From NCBI RefSeq assembly GCF_013416525.1, contig NZ_JACCEM010000002.1, positions 186,001 through 250,000 on the forward strand: DNA of 64,000 nt, written 5' to 3'. The stretch comes from Parapusillimonas granuli (lineage in GTDB: Bacteria > Pseudomonadota > Gammaproteobacteria > Burkholderiales > Burkholderiaceae_B). Every line of letters starts with the position of its first letter. Positions within the stretch are counted from its first letter, which is position 1. The notes under the pieces were generated by a model. It saw nothing but the letters and a program-made list of their open reading frames with translations, did not search any database and was not told the origin of the DNA. Below, piece after piece: positions 25,835-34,666 of this stretch. The position numbers and the translations under genes are program-made.

Positions 25835-28492
25835 ATGCAGGAACGCTACAGCCCCAACGACGTCGAAAAAGTCTCTCACCAGAACTGGCAGGCACGCGAT
25901 GCCTATCGCGTCACCGAAAACGCCACGGCGGCCGACGGCTCGCCCAAGCCCAAGTTCTATGCATGTTCCATGCTGCCCTACCCCAGCGGCAAGCTGCACA
26001 TGGGCCACGTTCGCAACTACACGATCAACGATATGATGACGCGGCAGCTGCGCATGCGCGGCTACAACGTCCTCATGCCCATGGGCTGGGACGCTTTCGG
26101 CATGCCCGCCGAGAACGCCGCCATCAAGTCCAAGGTCCCGCCCGCCCAATGGACGTACGACAACATCGCCTACATGAAGAAGCAGATGCAGGCGATGGGG
26201 CTGGCCATAGACTGGTCGCGCGAAATGTGCGCCTGCGATCCCAAGTACTACAAATGGAACCAGTGGCTGTTCCTGAAGATGCTGGAAAAAGGCATCGCCT
26301 ACCGCAAGACCCAAGTCGTCAACTGGGACCCGGTCGACCAGACCGTGCTGGCGAACGAACAGGTCATAGACGGGCGCGGCTGGCGTTCGGGCGCGCTGGT
26401 CGAAAAGCGCGAGATCCCCGGCTACTACCTGCGCATCACCGACTACGCCGAAGAGCTGCTGGAACAGGTCAAGAACGGCCTGCCCGGCTGGCCCGAGCGC
26501 GTGCGGCTGATGCAGGAAAACTGGATAGGCAAGAGCGAAGGCGTGCGCTTCGCCTTCACCCACGACATCCGCGACGACTCCGGCGCGCCCATACAGGACG
26601 GCCGCATGTACGTGTTCACGACGCGCGCCGACACCATCATGGGCGTCACCTTCTGCGCGGTTGCGCCGGAACACCCGCTGGCCGCCCATGCGGCCAAGTC
26701 CGATCCCGCGCTCGCGGCCTTCATCGAAGACTGCAAGCACGGCGGCACGACCGAAGCCGAACTGGCGACGCGCGAAAAAGAAGGCATGCGCACCGGCCTG
26801 TCCGTCACCCATCCGCTCACGGGCGACCAGGTCGAAGTCTGGGTCGGCAACTACGTGCTCATGAGCTACGGCGACGGCGCCGTCATGGGCGTGCCCGCGC
26901 ATGACGAACGCGACTTCGCCTTCGCCAAGAAATACGGCCTGCCCATCCGCGACGTCATCGCCGTCCCCGGCAAGGCCTACTCGGCGGACGCCTGGCAGGA
27001 CTGGTACGGCGACAAGCAGCAGGGGCGCACCGTGAACTCGGGCAAGTACGACGGCCTCGCCCATGCGCAGGCCGTCGACGCCATCGCCGCCGATCTGCGG
27101 GAAAAAGGCCTGGGCGAAAAACAGACGACCTGGCGCCTGCGCGACTGGGGCATCTCGCGCCAGCGCTACTGGGGCACGCCCATTCCCATCATCCACTGCC
27201 CGGACTGCGGCCCCGTGCCCGTGCCCGAAAAAGACTTGCCCGTCGTGCTGCCCGAGGAACTCATCCCGGACGGCAGCGGCAACCCCCTGGCCAAGCACGA
27301 AGCCTTCCTGTCCTGCTCCTGCCCCAAGTGCGGCGCCGCGGCGCGCCGCGAAACCGACACCATGGACACCTTCGTGGACTCGTCCTGGTATTTCATGCGC
27401 TATACCTCGCCCGGCAACGACGCGGCCATGGTCGACGAGCGCAATGATTACTGGATGCCCATGGACCAGTACATCGGCGGCATCGAACATGCCGTCCTGC
27501 ACCTGCTGTATGCCCGTTTCTGGACGCGCGTCATGCGCGACCTGGGCCTGGTCAAGTTCAGCGAGCCCTTCACCCGCCTGCTGTGCCAGGGCATGGTGCT
27601 CAACCACATCTATTCGCGCAAGAACGAGCACGGCGGCATCGAGTACTTCTGGCCCGACGAAGTCGAGAACGTCTACGACGCCAAGGGCGCCATCATCGGC
27701 GCCAAGCGCATCGCCGACGGCACTCCGGTGCAATACGGCGGGATCGGCACGATGTCCAAGTCCAAGAACAACGGCGTCGATCCGCAATCGCTCATCGACT
27801 CCCTGGGCGCCGATACCGCGCGCCTGTTCGTCATGTTCGCCAGCCCGCCGGAGCAGACGCTGGAATGGTCGGATTCCGGCGTGGAAGGCGCCAACCGCTA
27901 CCTGCGGCGCCTGTGGGCGTTCTGCTACGCGAACCGCGACGCCATCCTGAAAGGCCACGGCGCCAATCCGGGCCTGGGCGGCGAGGATGCCGCCGCCAAA
28001 GGCCTGCGCCTGGAAATCCACACGCTGCTCAAGCAGGCCGACTACGACTACCAGCGCATCCAGTACAACACCGTGGTCTCCACCTGCATGAAGATGCTCA
28101 ACGCCCTGGAAGCGGCCGGCCTGCCCGACACGCCCGCGGCCAACTGGGCGCTGGCCGAGACCACCTCGATCCTGCTGCGCGTGCTGTATCCGGTCGTTCC
28201 GCACATCACCTGGAAGCTCTGGCAGGACCTGGGCTACGACACCGTGCATGGCGACCTGCTCGACGCCCCCTGGCCCGCCGTCGACGAAGCCGCCACCATC
28301 GCGGACGAAATCGAGCTCGTGCTGCAAGTCAACGGCAAACTGCGCGGTTCGATCAAAGTCGCCAACAGCGCCGGCAAGGAACAGATCGAAGCCGCCGCCG
28401 TGGCGCACGACGCCGCGATACGTTTCCTGGAAGGCCGCGCGCCCAAACGCGTCATCGTCGTTCCCGGAAAACTGGTCAACATCGTTGGATGA
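25835..28492 (+). CDS. leuS: Leucyl-tRNA synthetase
   Basis: An 885-residue class I synthetase that charges tRNA-Leu. The HIGH motif appears as [18 protein letters not shown] and the KMSKS motif as [13 protein letters not shown]. The editing domain lies in between (about residues 220-415), with [22 protein letters not shown]. The zinc-like ribbon has CPDCG and CSCPKCG. The start at 25835 gives [18 protein letters not shown], the normal N-terminus; upstream in-frame codons back to 25718 would read through the promoter region. It is followed 7 bp later by lptE, then holA, an order widely conserved in proteobacteria. Confidence 0.98.
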   Translation: MQERYSPNDVEKVSHQNWQARDAYRVTENATAADGSPKPKFYACSMLPYPSGKLHMGHVRNYTINDMMTRQLRMRGYNVLMPMGWDAFGMPAENAAIKSKVPPAQWTYDNIAYMKKQMQAMGLAIDWSREMCACDPKYYKWNQWLFLKMLEKGIAYRKTQVVNWDPVDQTVLANEQVIDGRGWRSGALVEKREIPGYYLRITDYAEELLEQVKNGLPGWPERVRLMQENWIGKSEGVRFAFTHDIRDDSGAPIQDGRMYVFTTRADTIMGVTFCAVAPEHPLAAHAAKSDPALAAFIEDCKHGGTTEAELATREKEGMRTGLSVTHPLTGDQVEVWVGNYVLMSYGDGAVMGVPAHDERDFAFAKKYGLPIRDVIAVPGKAYSADAWQDWYGDKQQGRTVNSGKYDGLAHAQAVDAIAADLREKGLGEKQTTWRLRDWGISRQRYWGTPIPIIHCPDCGPVPVPEKDLPVVLPEELIPDGSGNPLAKHEAFLSCSCPKCGAAARRETDTMDTFVDSSWYFMRYTSPGNDAAMVDERNDYWMPMDQYIGGIEHAVLHLLYARFWTRVMRDLGLVKFSEPFTRLLCQGMVLNHIYSRKNEHGGIEYFWPDEVENVYDAKGAIIGAKRIADGTPVQYGGIGTMSKSKNNGVDPQSLIDSLGADTARLFVMFASPPEQTLEWSDSGVEGANRYLRRLWAFCYANRDAILKGHGANPGLGGEDAAAKGLRLEIHTLLKQADYDYQRIQYNTVVSTCMKMLNALEAAGLPDTPAANWALAETTSILLRVLYPVVPHITWKLWQDLGYDTVHGDLLDAPWPAVDEAATIADEIELVLQVNGKLRGSIKVANSAGKEQIEAAAVAHDAAIRFLEGRAPKRVIVVPGKLVNIVG

Positions 28493-28499
28493 CACCCGC

Positions 28500-29165
28500 A
28501 TGCACAGCACCTCGCCCACGCTCCCGTACACCGCCTCCGTGCGACGCCGCCTGCGGGGGCTCGCGGGCCTGGCGCTCTGCATGCTGCTGGCCGCCTGCGG
28601 CTTCCACCTGAAGGGCGCGGCCCAGCTGCCTTTCACCACCCTCTACACCAACGTCCCGCAGAACTCGGAGTTCGGCTCCAATCTGCGCCGGGCCATCACC
28701 GCCAGTTCGCCGGACACGCGCATCGTCGAGGACGTCACGCAGGCTCAGGTCAGGCTGACGCAGCTATCGAGCGTCGAAAGCCTGCGCGAGCTCTCGCTGG
28801 ACGCCCAGGGCCGCGTCGAGGAATACGAGCTCAACCTGGAATTCGTCTTCCAGGTCACCGACTCCAAGGGTCACGTCGTCCTGCCTCCCACCACGCTGCG
28901 TTCGACCCGCGAACTGCCCTACGACGACACCGCGGTCCAGGCCAAGCAAGGGGAAATCAACACCGTCTTCAAGCGCATGCAGCAGTTGCTGATAGACCGC
29001 ATCGTGCGCCATCTCGCCTCGCCCGACGTGCGCCAGGCCTATGCCCAGTCCCAGGACCTGCCGCCCGCCGACGCCTCGGAGGCGGCCGACGCGCCGCCGC
29101 CCGCCGCCATCCCGCAGCCGCCGACGCCCTGGGGCTCCCCAAGAGTCGGACCGGGCCTGTACTGA
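28500..29165 (+). CDS. lptE: LPS-assembly lipoprotein LptE
   Basis: A 221-residue outer-membrane lipoprotein. The signal peptide ends in the lipobox MLLAACGFHLKGA, and CGFHL(K/R)G is the hallmark LptE start. It forms a plug-and-barrel complex with LptD that inserts lipopolysaccharide into the outer leaflet. The C-terminal 40 residues are Ala/Pro-rich and disordered-looking, longer than in enterobacteria. It sits between leuS and holA as expected for this family. The start at 28500 is 7 bp after the leuS stop. Confidence 0.95.
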   Translation: MHSTSPTLPYTASVRRRLRGLAGLALCMLLAACGFHLKGAAQLPFTTLYTNVPQNSEFGSNLRRAITASSPDTRIVEDVTQAQVRLTQLSSVESLRELSLDAQGRVEEYELNLEFVFQVTDSKGHVVLPPTTLRSTRELPYDDTAVQAKQGEINTVFKRMQQLLIDRIVRHLASPDVRQAYAQSQDLPPADASEAADAPPPAAIPQPPTPWGSPRVGPGLY

Positions 29166-29170
29166 GCGCC

Positions 29171-30244
29171 ATGGGACGCCAACTCGACCCCGACAGCCTC
29201 ATCGGCCAGCTGCGCCTGGCCTCGCCCCCCCAGCTCGACACGCTCTACGTCGTTTCGGGCGACGAGCCCCTGCTGGTCATCGAGACCTGCGACGCCCTGC
29301 GGGCGGCCGCCGCCCGCGCCGGGTTCGGCGAACGCATCAGCATGACGCTGGATGCCCGGTCCGACTGGTCCTCGGTGATCGGCGCGACGCAGAACGTTTC
29401 GCTGTTCGGCGACCGCCGGCTGGTCGACGTATCGATTCCATCCGGCAAGCCCGGGAAGACGGGCGCCGACACCCTGCTCAAGCTGGCCGAGATGGCCGGC
29501 GGCGGCGCCCTGGCGGACACCATGCTGCTGGTCAGCCTGCCGCGGCTGGACAGGGCCACGCGCGCCGCGAAATGGGCCCAAGGCCTGTTCGGCGCCGCCA
29601 CCTCGGTGGAAATTTCGCAGATCGAGCGTCCGGCGCTGCCGCAATGGATCGCCCAGCGGCTGGCGCGGCAGAACCAGCAGCTGGACCGCGAAACGCTGGA
29701 ATGGATGGCCGACAAAGTCGAAGGCAATCTCCTGGCGGCCTTCCAGGAAATCCAGAAGCTGGGCCTGCTCTATCCGGAAGGCCGGCTCAGCGCCCAGGAC
29801 GTCGAGCAGGCGGTGCTGAACGTCGCCCGCTACGACGTCTTCGGGCTGCGCGACGCCATGCTGGCCGGCAACCCGGCCCGGGCGCTGGCCATACTTGCCG
29901 GCTTGCGCGCCGAAGGCGAAGCCCTGCCGCTGGTCCTGTGGGCCGTGGGCGACGAGGTACGCGTGCTGGCGCGCCTGGCGGCCGCGCAGGCCGGCGGCGA
30001 CATCCAGGCCGAGCTGCGCCGCCAGCGCGTCTTCGGGCAGCGCGAGCAATTGCTGCGGCAGGCGCTGAACCGCGTCCCGCCCGGCAGCTGGCCCGCGGCG
30101 GTCCAGCATGCGCACGACATCGATCGCCTGATCAAGGGCCTGAAGGTGCCCGGACGGCTGGATGATCCCTGGGAAGAACTGGGCAGGCTGGCCCTGCGCA
30201 TCGCCGTTTCCCGGCCGCGCAAGCCGCGCGGCGTGGCCGCCTGA
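29171..30244 (+). CDS. holA: DNA polymerase III subunit delta
   Basis: A 357-residue clamp-loader subunit that opens the beta sliding clamp. Recognisable features are [23 protein letters not shown] at the N-terminus, [20 protein letters not shown], and the helical collar domain towards the C-terminus ([52 protein letters not shown]). No P-loop is expected, and none is seen. The start lies 5 bp after the lptE stop. Confidence 0.95.
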   Translation: MGRQLDPDSLIGQLRLASPPQLDTLYVVSGDEPLLVIETCDALRAAAARAGFGERISMTLDARSDWSSVIGATQNVSLFGDRRLVDVSIPSGKPGKTGADTLLKLAEMAGGGALADTMLLVSLPRLDRATRAAKWAQGLFGAATSVEISQIERPALPQWIAQRLARQNQQLDRETLEWMADKVEGNLLAAFQEIQKLGLLYPEGRLSAQDVEQAVLNVARYDVFGLRDAMLAGNPARALAILAGLRAEGEALPLVLWAVGDEVRVLARLAAAQAGGDIQAELRRQRVFGQREQLLRQALNRVPPGSWPAAVQHAHDIDRLIKGLKVPGRLDDPWEELGRLALRIAVSRPRKPRGVAA

Positions 30245-30302
30245 ACGCGATCCGCGAATAACTGGGATAATTCCTCCAAGCACGACAGCACCCTCGGCCA
30301 TC

Positions 30303-31589
30303 ATGACAGAACAGACCTACACCACACCCTCCGCCGATATCGCCGCGGAAATGATCCAGCTGGGCCGCCAGGCCAGGCAGGCGGCGCGCGCCATGCGCAA
30401 CGCCTCCGGGCAGGCCAAGGCCGTCGCCCTGCGCGCCATGGCGGACCGCCTGCTCGACCAGAAAGCCGTCCTGCAGTCCGAAAACGCGAAAGACCTGGAA
30501 GCCGCCCGCGCCAGCCAGATCAGCGGCGCCATGCTGGACCGCCTGCAGCTGTCCGACAAGGCCATCGCCAACATGGCTGACGGCCTGCGCCAGATCGCCG
30601 ACATGCCCGACCCGGTCGGCAGCCTGTCCGCCAGCACCACCCGCCCCAACGGCATGCGCGTCGCGCAGATGCGCGTGCCGCTCGGGGTCATAGGCATCAT
30701 CTACGAGTCCCGCCCGAACGTCACCATCGACGCGGCGGCACTGTGTCTGAAATCCGGCAACGCCACCATCCTGCGCGGCGGCAGCGAGGCCTTCCATTCC
30801 AACCGCGCGCTGGGGGCGGTCATCGCCCAAGGACTGGCCGACGCCGGCCTGCCGCGGCACGCCGTCCAGGTCGTCGGCACCACCGACCGCGCCGCGGTCG
30901 GCCATCTGGTCACCATGACCGACTACGTCGACGTCATCGTCCCGCGCGGCGGCAAGGGCCTGATCGCCCGCCTGGCCGCCGAAGCCAAGGTCCCGCTCAT
31001 CAAGCACCTGGACGGCAATTGCCATGTCTACCTGGACGCCTCCGCCGACCTCGACAAGGCGCACGACATCGCCGTGAATGCAAAAACCTACCGCTACGGC
31101 ATATGCGGCGCCATGGAAACCCTGCTGGTGCACGCCGGCATCGCCGCCCGCATCCTGCCCCGGCTGGGCAACACCCTGACCGGCATGGGCGTGGAGCTGC
31201 GCGGCTGCGACGCCACGCGCGCCATCCTGCCGCAAGCCCTGCCCGCCACCGAAGACGACTGGCGCACCGAATACCTGGAGCCCATCCTGGCGATCCGCAT
31301 CGTCGACGACATCGACGCCGCCCTGGATCACATCGCCCGCTACAGTTCCGAGCACACCGAATCCATCGTCACCGAAAGCCTGCAGGCGGCCGAAAGATTC
31401 CAGCGCGAAGTCGATTCCAGCTCGGTCTACGTGAACCTGCCCACCTGCTTCGCCGACGGCTACGAATACGGCCTGGGCGCCGAGATCGGCATCTCGACCA
31501 ACCGGCTGCATGCGCGCGGCCCGGTGGGGCTGGAAGGCCTGACCACCTATAAATGGGTCTTGACGGGCAACGGTCAATTGCGCGGATAG
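30303..31589 (+). CDS. proA: Gamma-glutamyl phosphate reductase
   Basis: A 428-residue NADPH-dependent dehydrogenase of proline biosynthesis that reduces gamma-glutamyl phosphate to the semialdehyde. The catalytic cysteine is in [17 protein letters not shown]. Other signatures are [54 protein letters not shown] and the ending [22 protein letters not shown]. The ATG at 30303 follows holA by 58 bp. No proB is near, which is usual in this group where proB lies with the obg/rpmA genes. Confidence 0.97.
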   Translation: MTEQTYTTPSADIAAEMIQLGRQARQAARAMRNASGQAKAVALRAMADRLLDQKAVLQSENAKDLEAARASQISGAMLDRLQLSDKAIANMADGLRQIADMPDPVGSLSASTTRPNGMRVAQMRVPLGVIGIIYESRPNVTIDAAALCLKSGNATILRGGSEAFHSNRALGAVIAQGLADAGLPRHAVQVVGTTDRAAVGHLVTMTDYVDVIVPRGGKGLIARLAAEAKVPLIKHLDGNCHVYLDASADLDKAHDIAVNAKTYRYGICGAMETLLVHAGIAARILPRLGNTLTGMGVELRGCDATRAILPQALPATEDDWRTEYLEPILAIRIVDDIDAALDHIARYSSEHTESIVTESLQAAERFQREVDSSSVYVNLPTCFADGYEYGLGAEIGISTNRLHARGPVGLEGLTTYKWVLTGNGQLRG

Positions 31590-31601
31590 GCGGCTCCAGC
31601 C

Positions 31602-32018
31602 ATGCTATGGATCAAGACCTTCCACATCCTGTTCGTGACCTCGTGGTTCGCCGGGCTGTTCTACCTGCCGCGCATCTACGTCAACCTCGCGCAGGCGCAG
31701 GACCCCGCCGTCGTCGCCCACCTGCTCGGCATGGCGCGCCGGCTGTACCGCTTCATGACGCCCATAGGGGTGCTGGCGCTGGTGTTCGGCCTGTGGCTGT
31801 ACCTGGGCTACGGCCTGGGCATGGGCCAGGGCTGGATGCACGCCAAGCTGGCGGCGGTGGTCCTTCTGGCCGTCTACCACCTGGCCTGCGGCCGCATGCT
31901 CAAGACCTTTGAAAGCAAGGCCAACCGGCGCAGCCACAAATTCTATCGCTGGTTCAACGAAATTCCCGTGCTTCTGCTGCTGCTCGTCATCGCGCTGGTC
32001 GTCGTACGTCCTTTTTGA
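31602..32018 (+). CDS. hemJ: HemJ-type protoporphyrinogen IX oxidase (UPF0093 membrane protein)
   Basis: A 138-residue, four-helix inner-membrane protein. Conserved features are the N-terminal KTFHILFVTSWFAGLFYLPRIYVNL with its histidine, the lysine of MHAKLAAVVLLAVYH, and RRSHKFYRWFNEIPVLLLL. HemJ oxidises protoporphyrinogen IX to protoporphyrin IX in haem synthesis in bacteria that lack HemG and HemY. It starts 12 bp after proA and is likely cotranscribed. Confidence 0.92.
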   Translation: MLWIKTFHILFVTSWFAGLFYLPRIYVNLAQAQDPAVVAHLLGMARRLYRFMTPIGVLALVFGLWLYLGYGLGMGQGWMHAKLAAVVLLAVYHLACGRMLKTFESKANRRSHKFYRWFNEIPVLLLLLVIALVVVRPF

Positions 32019-32030
32019 TCTCCACACCCC

Positions 32031-33584
32031 ATGACCGACTCACCATCCCGAAAAACGCTGACGCTGAAGAAAGCGGCCGCAACCCGGCAAGCCGGCGCGG
32101 CCGAAGCCGCGGAGGGCGAGCGCCGCAAACGGTCCGGCGCCCGCGCCCGGCAAGTGGCGCAACTGGAACGCGAACGCGAAAAACAGCCGCTGGCGGCCGC
32201 CAAGGCCGCGCCTTCTTCCGGCCAGGCCGGCCCCGCTCCGGCGCGCGCGCGCAAGCCCGCCGCGCCAGGGGCCGAGGACACTCGCGGCGTCGACACGCCC
32301 CGTCCCCCGGATGCGCCCGCCGACCGGCCCCTGGTGATTCGCAAGCAGAAAAACGCCCCCGCGCCGCGCCTCGGGCCCGACGCCTCCCAAGAGGGCGCTT
32401 TTTCCCTTGGGACGGCCCGGCGTCAAAAGACCCGCCGGGACGAAACCTTTCCGGTCTTCACCCCCTGCCCCCAAGGCCTGGAAGAAGCCCTGGCGGCGGA
32501 ACTGCAAGCCCTGGGCTTCGACGACGCAGAGCCCGCGCGGGCCGGCTGCCGCTTCGTGTCCGACTGGACGGGCATCCTGCGGGCCAATCTGTATTCGCGG
32601 CTGGCGACGCGCGTGCTGGTCCAGGTGGCGCACGGCCCGGTGCGGCACGAAGACGACATCCTCGAACTCGCGCGCCAAACACCGTGGGAACGCTGGTTCG
32701 GCCCCGAGCACACCCTGCGGGTCGATACGTCCGCCATCCGCAGCCCCATGCAAAGCCTGCAATATTGCAATCTGCGCGCCAAGGACGGCATCTGCGACCG
32801 CCTGCGCGAGCGCGAGGGCGCCAGGCCCGACATCGACACCGTGCGCCCCGACGCCCGCGTGCATCTGTTCCTGAGCGAAGCCAGCGGCACGCTATACCTG
32901 GACACGTCGGGGGAATCGCTGTTCAAGCGGGGTTGGCGCCTGGAGAAAGGCGAGGCCCCGCTGCGCGAGAACCTGGCCGCCGGGATCCTGGCGCTGTCGG
33001 ACTGGGACCCTTCCCAGCCCCTGCTCGACCCGTTCTGCGGCAGCGGAACCATCCTGATCGAAGCCGCCTGGATCGCCCTGGGCGTGCCCCCCGGCGTCTG
33101 GCGTCCCTTCGGCTTCGAGCGGCTGCGCGGCCACGATGCCCGCCACTGGCGCGACATCAAGGACGAAGCGCGCTCGCGCATCGCCACCCGTCTCGACAGC
33201 CCCATCGTGGGTTGCGACCTGGACGCGCGAGCCATCGAGGCGGCCCGGGCCAACACCGAACGCGCCTGGCTGACCCCGGACTCCATACGCTTCGAGGTCG
33301 GCGACGCGCGCAGCTTCCCGCCGCCCGCCGACCACGGCTGGCTGGTCACCAACCCGCCCTACGGCGAGCGCCTGCCCGGCGACGACGCCCGGCTCTGGGA
33401 AGACTGGGCGCGCCATCTCAAGCAGCACTACAGCAACTGGCAGGTCAACATCATTTCCAGCGACCTCGACCTGCCCCGCCATTTGCGGCTGAAGCCCAAG
33501 CGGCGGCATCCCTTGTACAACGGCGGCCTGGAATGCCGGCTGTTCAACTTCGAAATGGTCGCGGCAAGCTACCGCAAGACCTGA
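32031..33584 (+). CDS. THUMP-domain class I SAM-dependent rRNA methyltransferase (RlmL N-terminal-half type)
   Basis: A 517-residue protein. Residues 1 to about 135 are low-complexity, rich in Lys, Arg, Ala and Pro, and probably disordered. A THUMP RNA-binding domain follows (about 145-245, PCPQGLEEALAAELQALGF). The methyltransferase has LLDPFCGSGTILIEAAWIALGV (SAM site) and the catalytic motif IV NPPYGERL at N441. This matches the domain that makes m2G2445 in 23S rRNA (RlmL) or its YpsC-like homologues; the second RlmK half of E. coli RlmKL is absent. The exact target nucleotide is therefore inferred. It starts 12 bp after hemJ. Confidence 0.88.
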   Translation: MTDSPSRKTLTLKKAAATRQAGAAEAAEGERRKRSGARARQVAQLEREREKQPLAAAKAAPSSGQAGPAPARARKPAAPGAEDTRGVDTPRPPDAPADRPLVIRKQKNAPAPRLGPDASQEGAFSLGTARRQKTRRDETFPVFTPCPQGLEEALAAELQALGFDDAEPARAGCRFVSDWTGILRANLYSRLATRVLVQVAHGPVRHEDDILELARQTPWERWFGPEHTLRVDTSAIRSPMQSLQYCNLRAKDGICDRLREREGARPDIDTVRPDARVHLFLSEASGTLYLDTSGESLFKRGWRLEKGEAPLRENLAAGILALSDWDPSQPLLDPFCGSGTILIEAAWIALGVPPGVWRPFGFERLRGHDARHWRDIKDEARSRIATRLDSPIVGCDLDARAIEAARANTERAWLTPDSIRFEVGDARSFPPPADHGWLVTNPPYGERLPGDDARLWEDWARHLKQHYSNWQVNIISSDLDLPRHLRLKPKRRHPLYNGGLECRLFNFEMVAASYRKT

Positions 33585-33628
33585 CCGTAGCGCGGCGGCG
33601 ACACCTTTTGTGCGATGCAAGGTAAATC

Positions 33629-33658
33629 TTGCGTCAGTCTAGGGTTTACCCCTATAAT
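33629..33658 (+). promoter_or_regulatory. Promoter of the 61-residue gene, with operator-like palindromes around the -10
   Basis: -35 TTGCGT (33629-33634), 18-bp spacer and a perfect -10 TATAAT (33653-33658). The -10 is tightly bracketed by two related palindromes: GGGTTTACCC (33642-33651) and GGGTTAACCC (33660-33669), with centres 18 bp apart. A further dyad GAACG-AAA-CGTTC follows at 33671-33683. The arrangement looks like a repressor-controlled promoter. Confidence 0.75.
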
Positions 33659-33706
33659 AGGGTTAACCCTGAACGAAACGTTCATCTTCACGCAAAAGGC
33701 ACCACC

Positions 33707-33892
33707 ATGATCACCGTCGGCACAGACACCCGCTTAACAGACGAACTCGAACGTCAACTGATGATGCAAGCCATCGAAGACCAGTTCCGTTTCAAGCCGC
33801 TGGTGTCGCTCAAGAAGCTGCTTGCGAAACTGTTTGCCGGCCATGCCGGCGGCAAGACTCCGGTGCAAGGCGCCGTCGAGTCGGCCGGCTGA
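33707..33892 (+). CDS. Small orphan protein of unknown function (61 aa)
   Basis: Starts MITVGTDTRLTDELERQLMM and continues with IEDQFRFKPLVSLKKLLAKLFAGHAGG. It has an acidic, helix-prone N-terminal half, a basic amphipathic helix (LVSLKKLLAKLF) in the middle and a short flexible tail. No signal peptide, membrane segment or recognised domain is seen. The ATG at 33707 was chosen because translation from an upstream in-frame codon at 33629 would start inside the promoter. The gene is a self-contained unit, with a strong-looking promoter 50 bp upstream and two tandem terminators behind. DUF1127 was considered but the signature is absent. The function is unknown. Confidence 0.72.
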   Translation: MITVGTDTRLTDELERQLMMQAIEDQFRFKPLVSLKKLLAKLFAGHAGGKTPVQGAVESAG

Positions 33893-33933
33893 TGTAAAGA
33901 TTGTCTCCTCCTTGGTTGCGTGGTTCAGCAACC

Positions 33934-33957
33934 CGCGCGGTCCCTCCCGCGCGTTTT
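33934..33957 (+). terminator. First of two tandem terminators after the small orphan gene
   Basis: Stem CGCGCGG, loop TCCCTC, arm CCGCGCG, then TTTT. It is preceded directly by another dyad, GGTTGC (33914-33919) with GCAACC (33928-33933). Confidence 0.8.
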
Positions 33958-33958
33958 A

Positions 33959-33984
33959 GCCGCCATCGGTATGGCGGCTTTTTT
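33959..33984 (+). terminator. Second of two tandem terminators after the small orphan gene
   Basis: Stem GCCGCCAT, loop CGGT, arm ATGGCGGC, then six T residues. It begins one base after the first terminator's T run and insulates the RDD gene downstream. Confidence 0.93.
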
Positions 33985-34040
33985 ATTGCCCGGGATTTTG
34001 CGGGATAATACCCGTCCTTGCCACTTCCGCCCTTCGCCTC

Positions 34041-34559
34041 ATGCCCGCAGCATCCGCCACATTTTCCACGCCCAGCCGCTGGCGCCGATTCACCTGCATG
34101 ATGTATGAAGGGGTGCTGCTGTTCGGGGTCGTGTTCCTGGCCGGCTATCTGTTCGACACCCTGACCCAGAGCCGCAACGCCCTGATGTTCCGCCACGGCC
34201 GGCAAGCCGTCCTGTTCGTCGCCATCGGCGTGTATTTTCTGGCCTCATGGAGCAAAAGAGGCCAGACGCTGCCCATGAAAACCTGGAACATCCGCCTGGT
34301 CGACCGCCGGGGCGAGCCGCCCGCCATGGCGAAGCTGCTGGCCCGCTACCTGCTGATGTGGCCGCTGCCGCTGCTGGGCGCGCTGCTGGTCCTGGCCGCG
34401 TCCCGCGTCACGGGCTACGGCTCGACCGATTTGTTCATCGTCTTCACGCCGTTCACGCTGTTCATATGGACCTGGTTCGACCCCGACCGGCAGTTCCTGC
34501 ACGACCGGCTGGCGGGCACGCGCCTGGTGAATGTGGCCCCCACCCCGGGGAAACCCTAG
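34041..34559 (+). CDS. RDD family membrane protein
   Basis: A 172-residue protein with three to four hydrophobic segments. The RDD domain is recognised from the early arginine segment (RWRRFTCMMYEGVLLFGVVF), the central KTWNIRLVDRRGEPP segment and the closing FDPDRQFLHDRLAGTRLV, which contains the D-R-x-x-G-T-R-x-V ending of the family. The family function is poorly known; some members act in ion homeostasis. It stands alone after two terminators and before the AMP-binding gene. Confidence 0.9.
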   Translation: MPAASATFSTPSRWRRFTCMMYEGVLLFGVVFLAGYLFDTLTQSRNALMFRHGRQAVLFVAIGVYFLASWSKRGQTLPMKTWNIRLVDRRGEPPAMAKLLARYLLMWPLPLLGALLVLAASRVTGYGSTDLFIVFTPFTLFIWTWFDPDRQFLHDRLAGTRLVNVAPTPGKP

Positions 34560-34666
34560 TGCTGTTGGCTTTCTGAATCTTAGGGTTGCGCATACGCGCC
34601 TTGTCGTTCATGCTTCGGGATGGAATAAACCCGCGCGTTTACTTGCCCAGTTGAAGCCTAACGATA

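Noticed and set aside
25661-28639. A 992-codon open frame antisense to leuS
   Set aside because: It mirrors the codon bias of leuS on the opposite strand; the leuS frame has all synthetase motifs, the antisense protein has none.
33707-33892. Assignment of the 61-aa protein to DUF1127
   Set aside because: The short Arg-rich DUF1127 signature is absent and the residue pattern does not fit.
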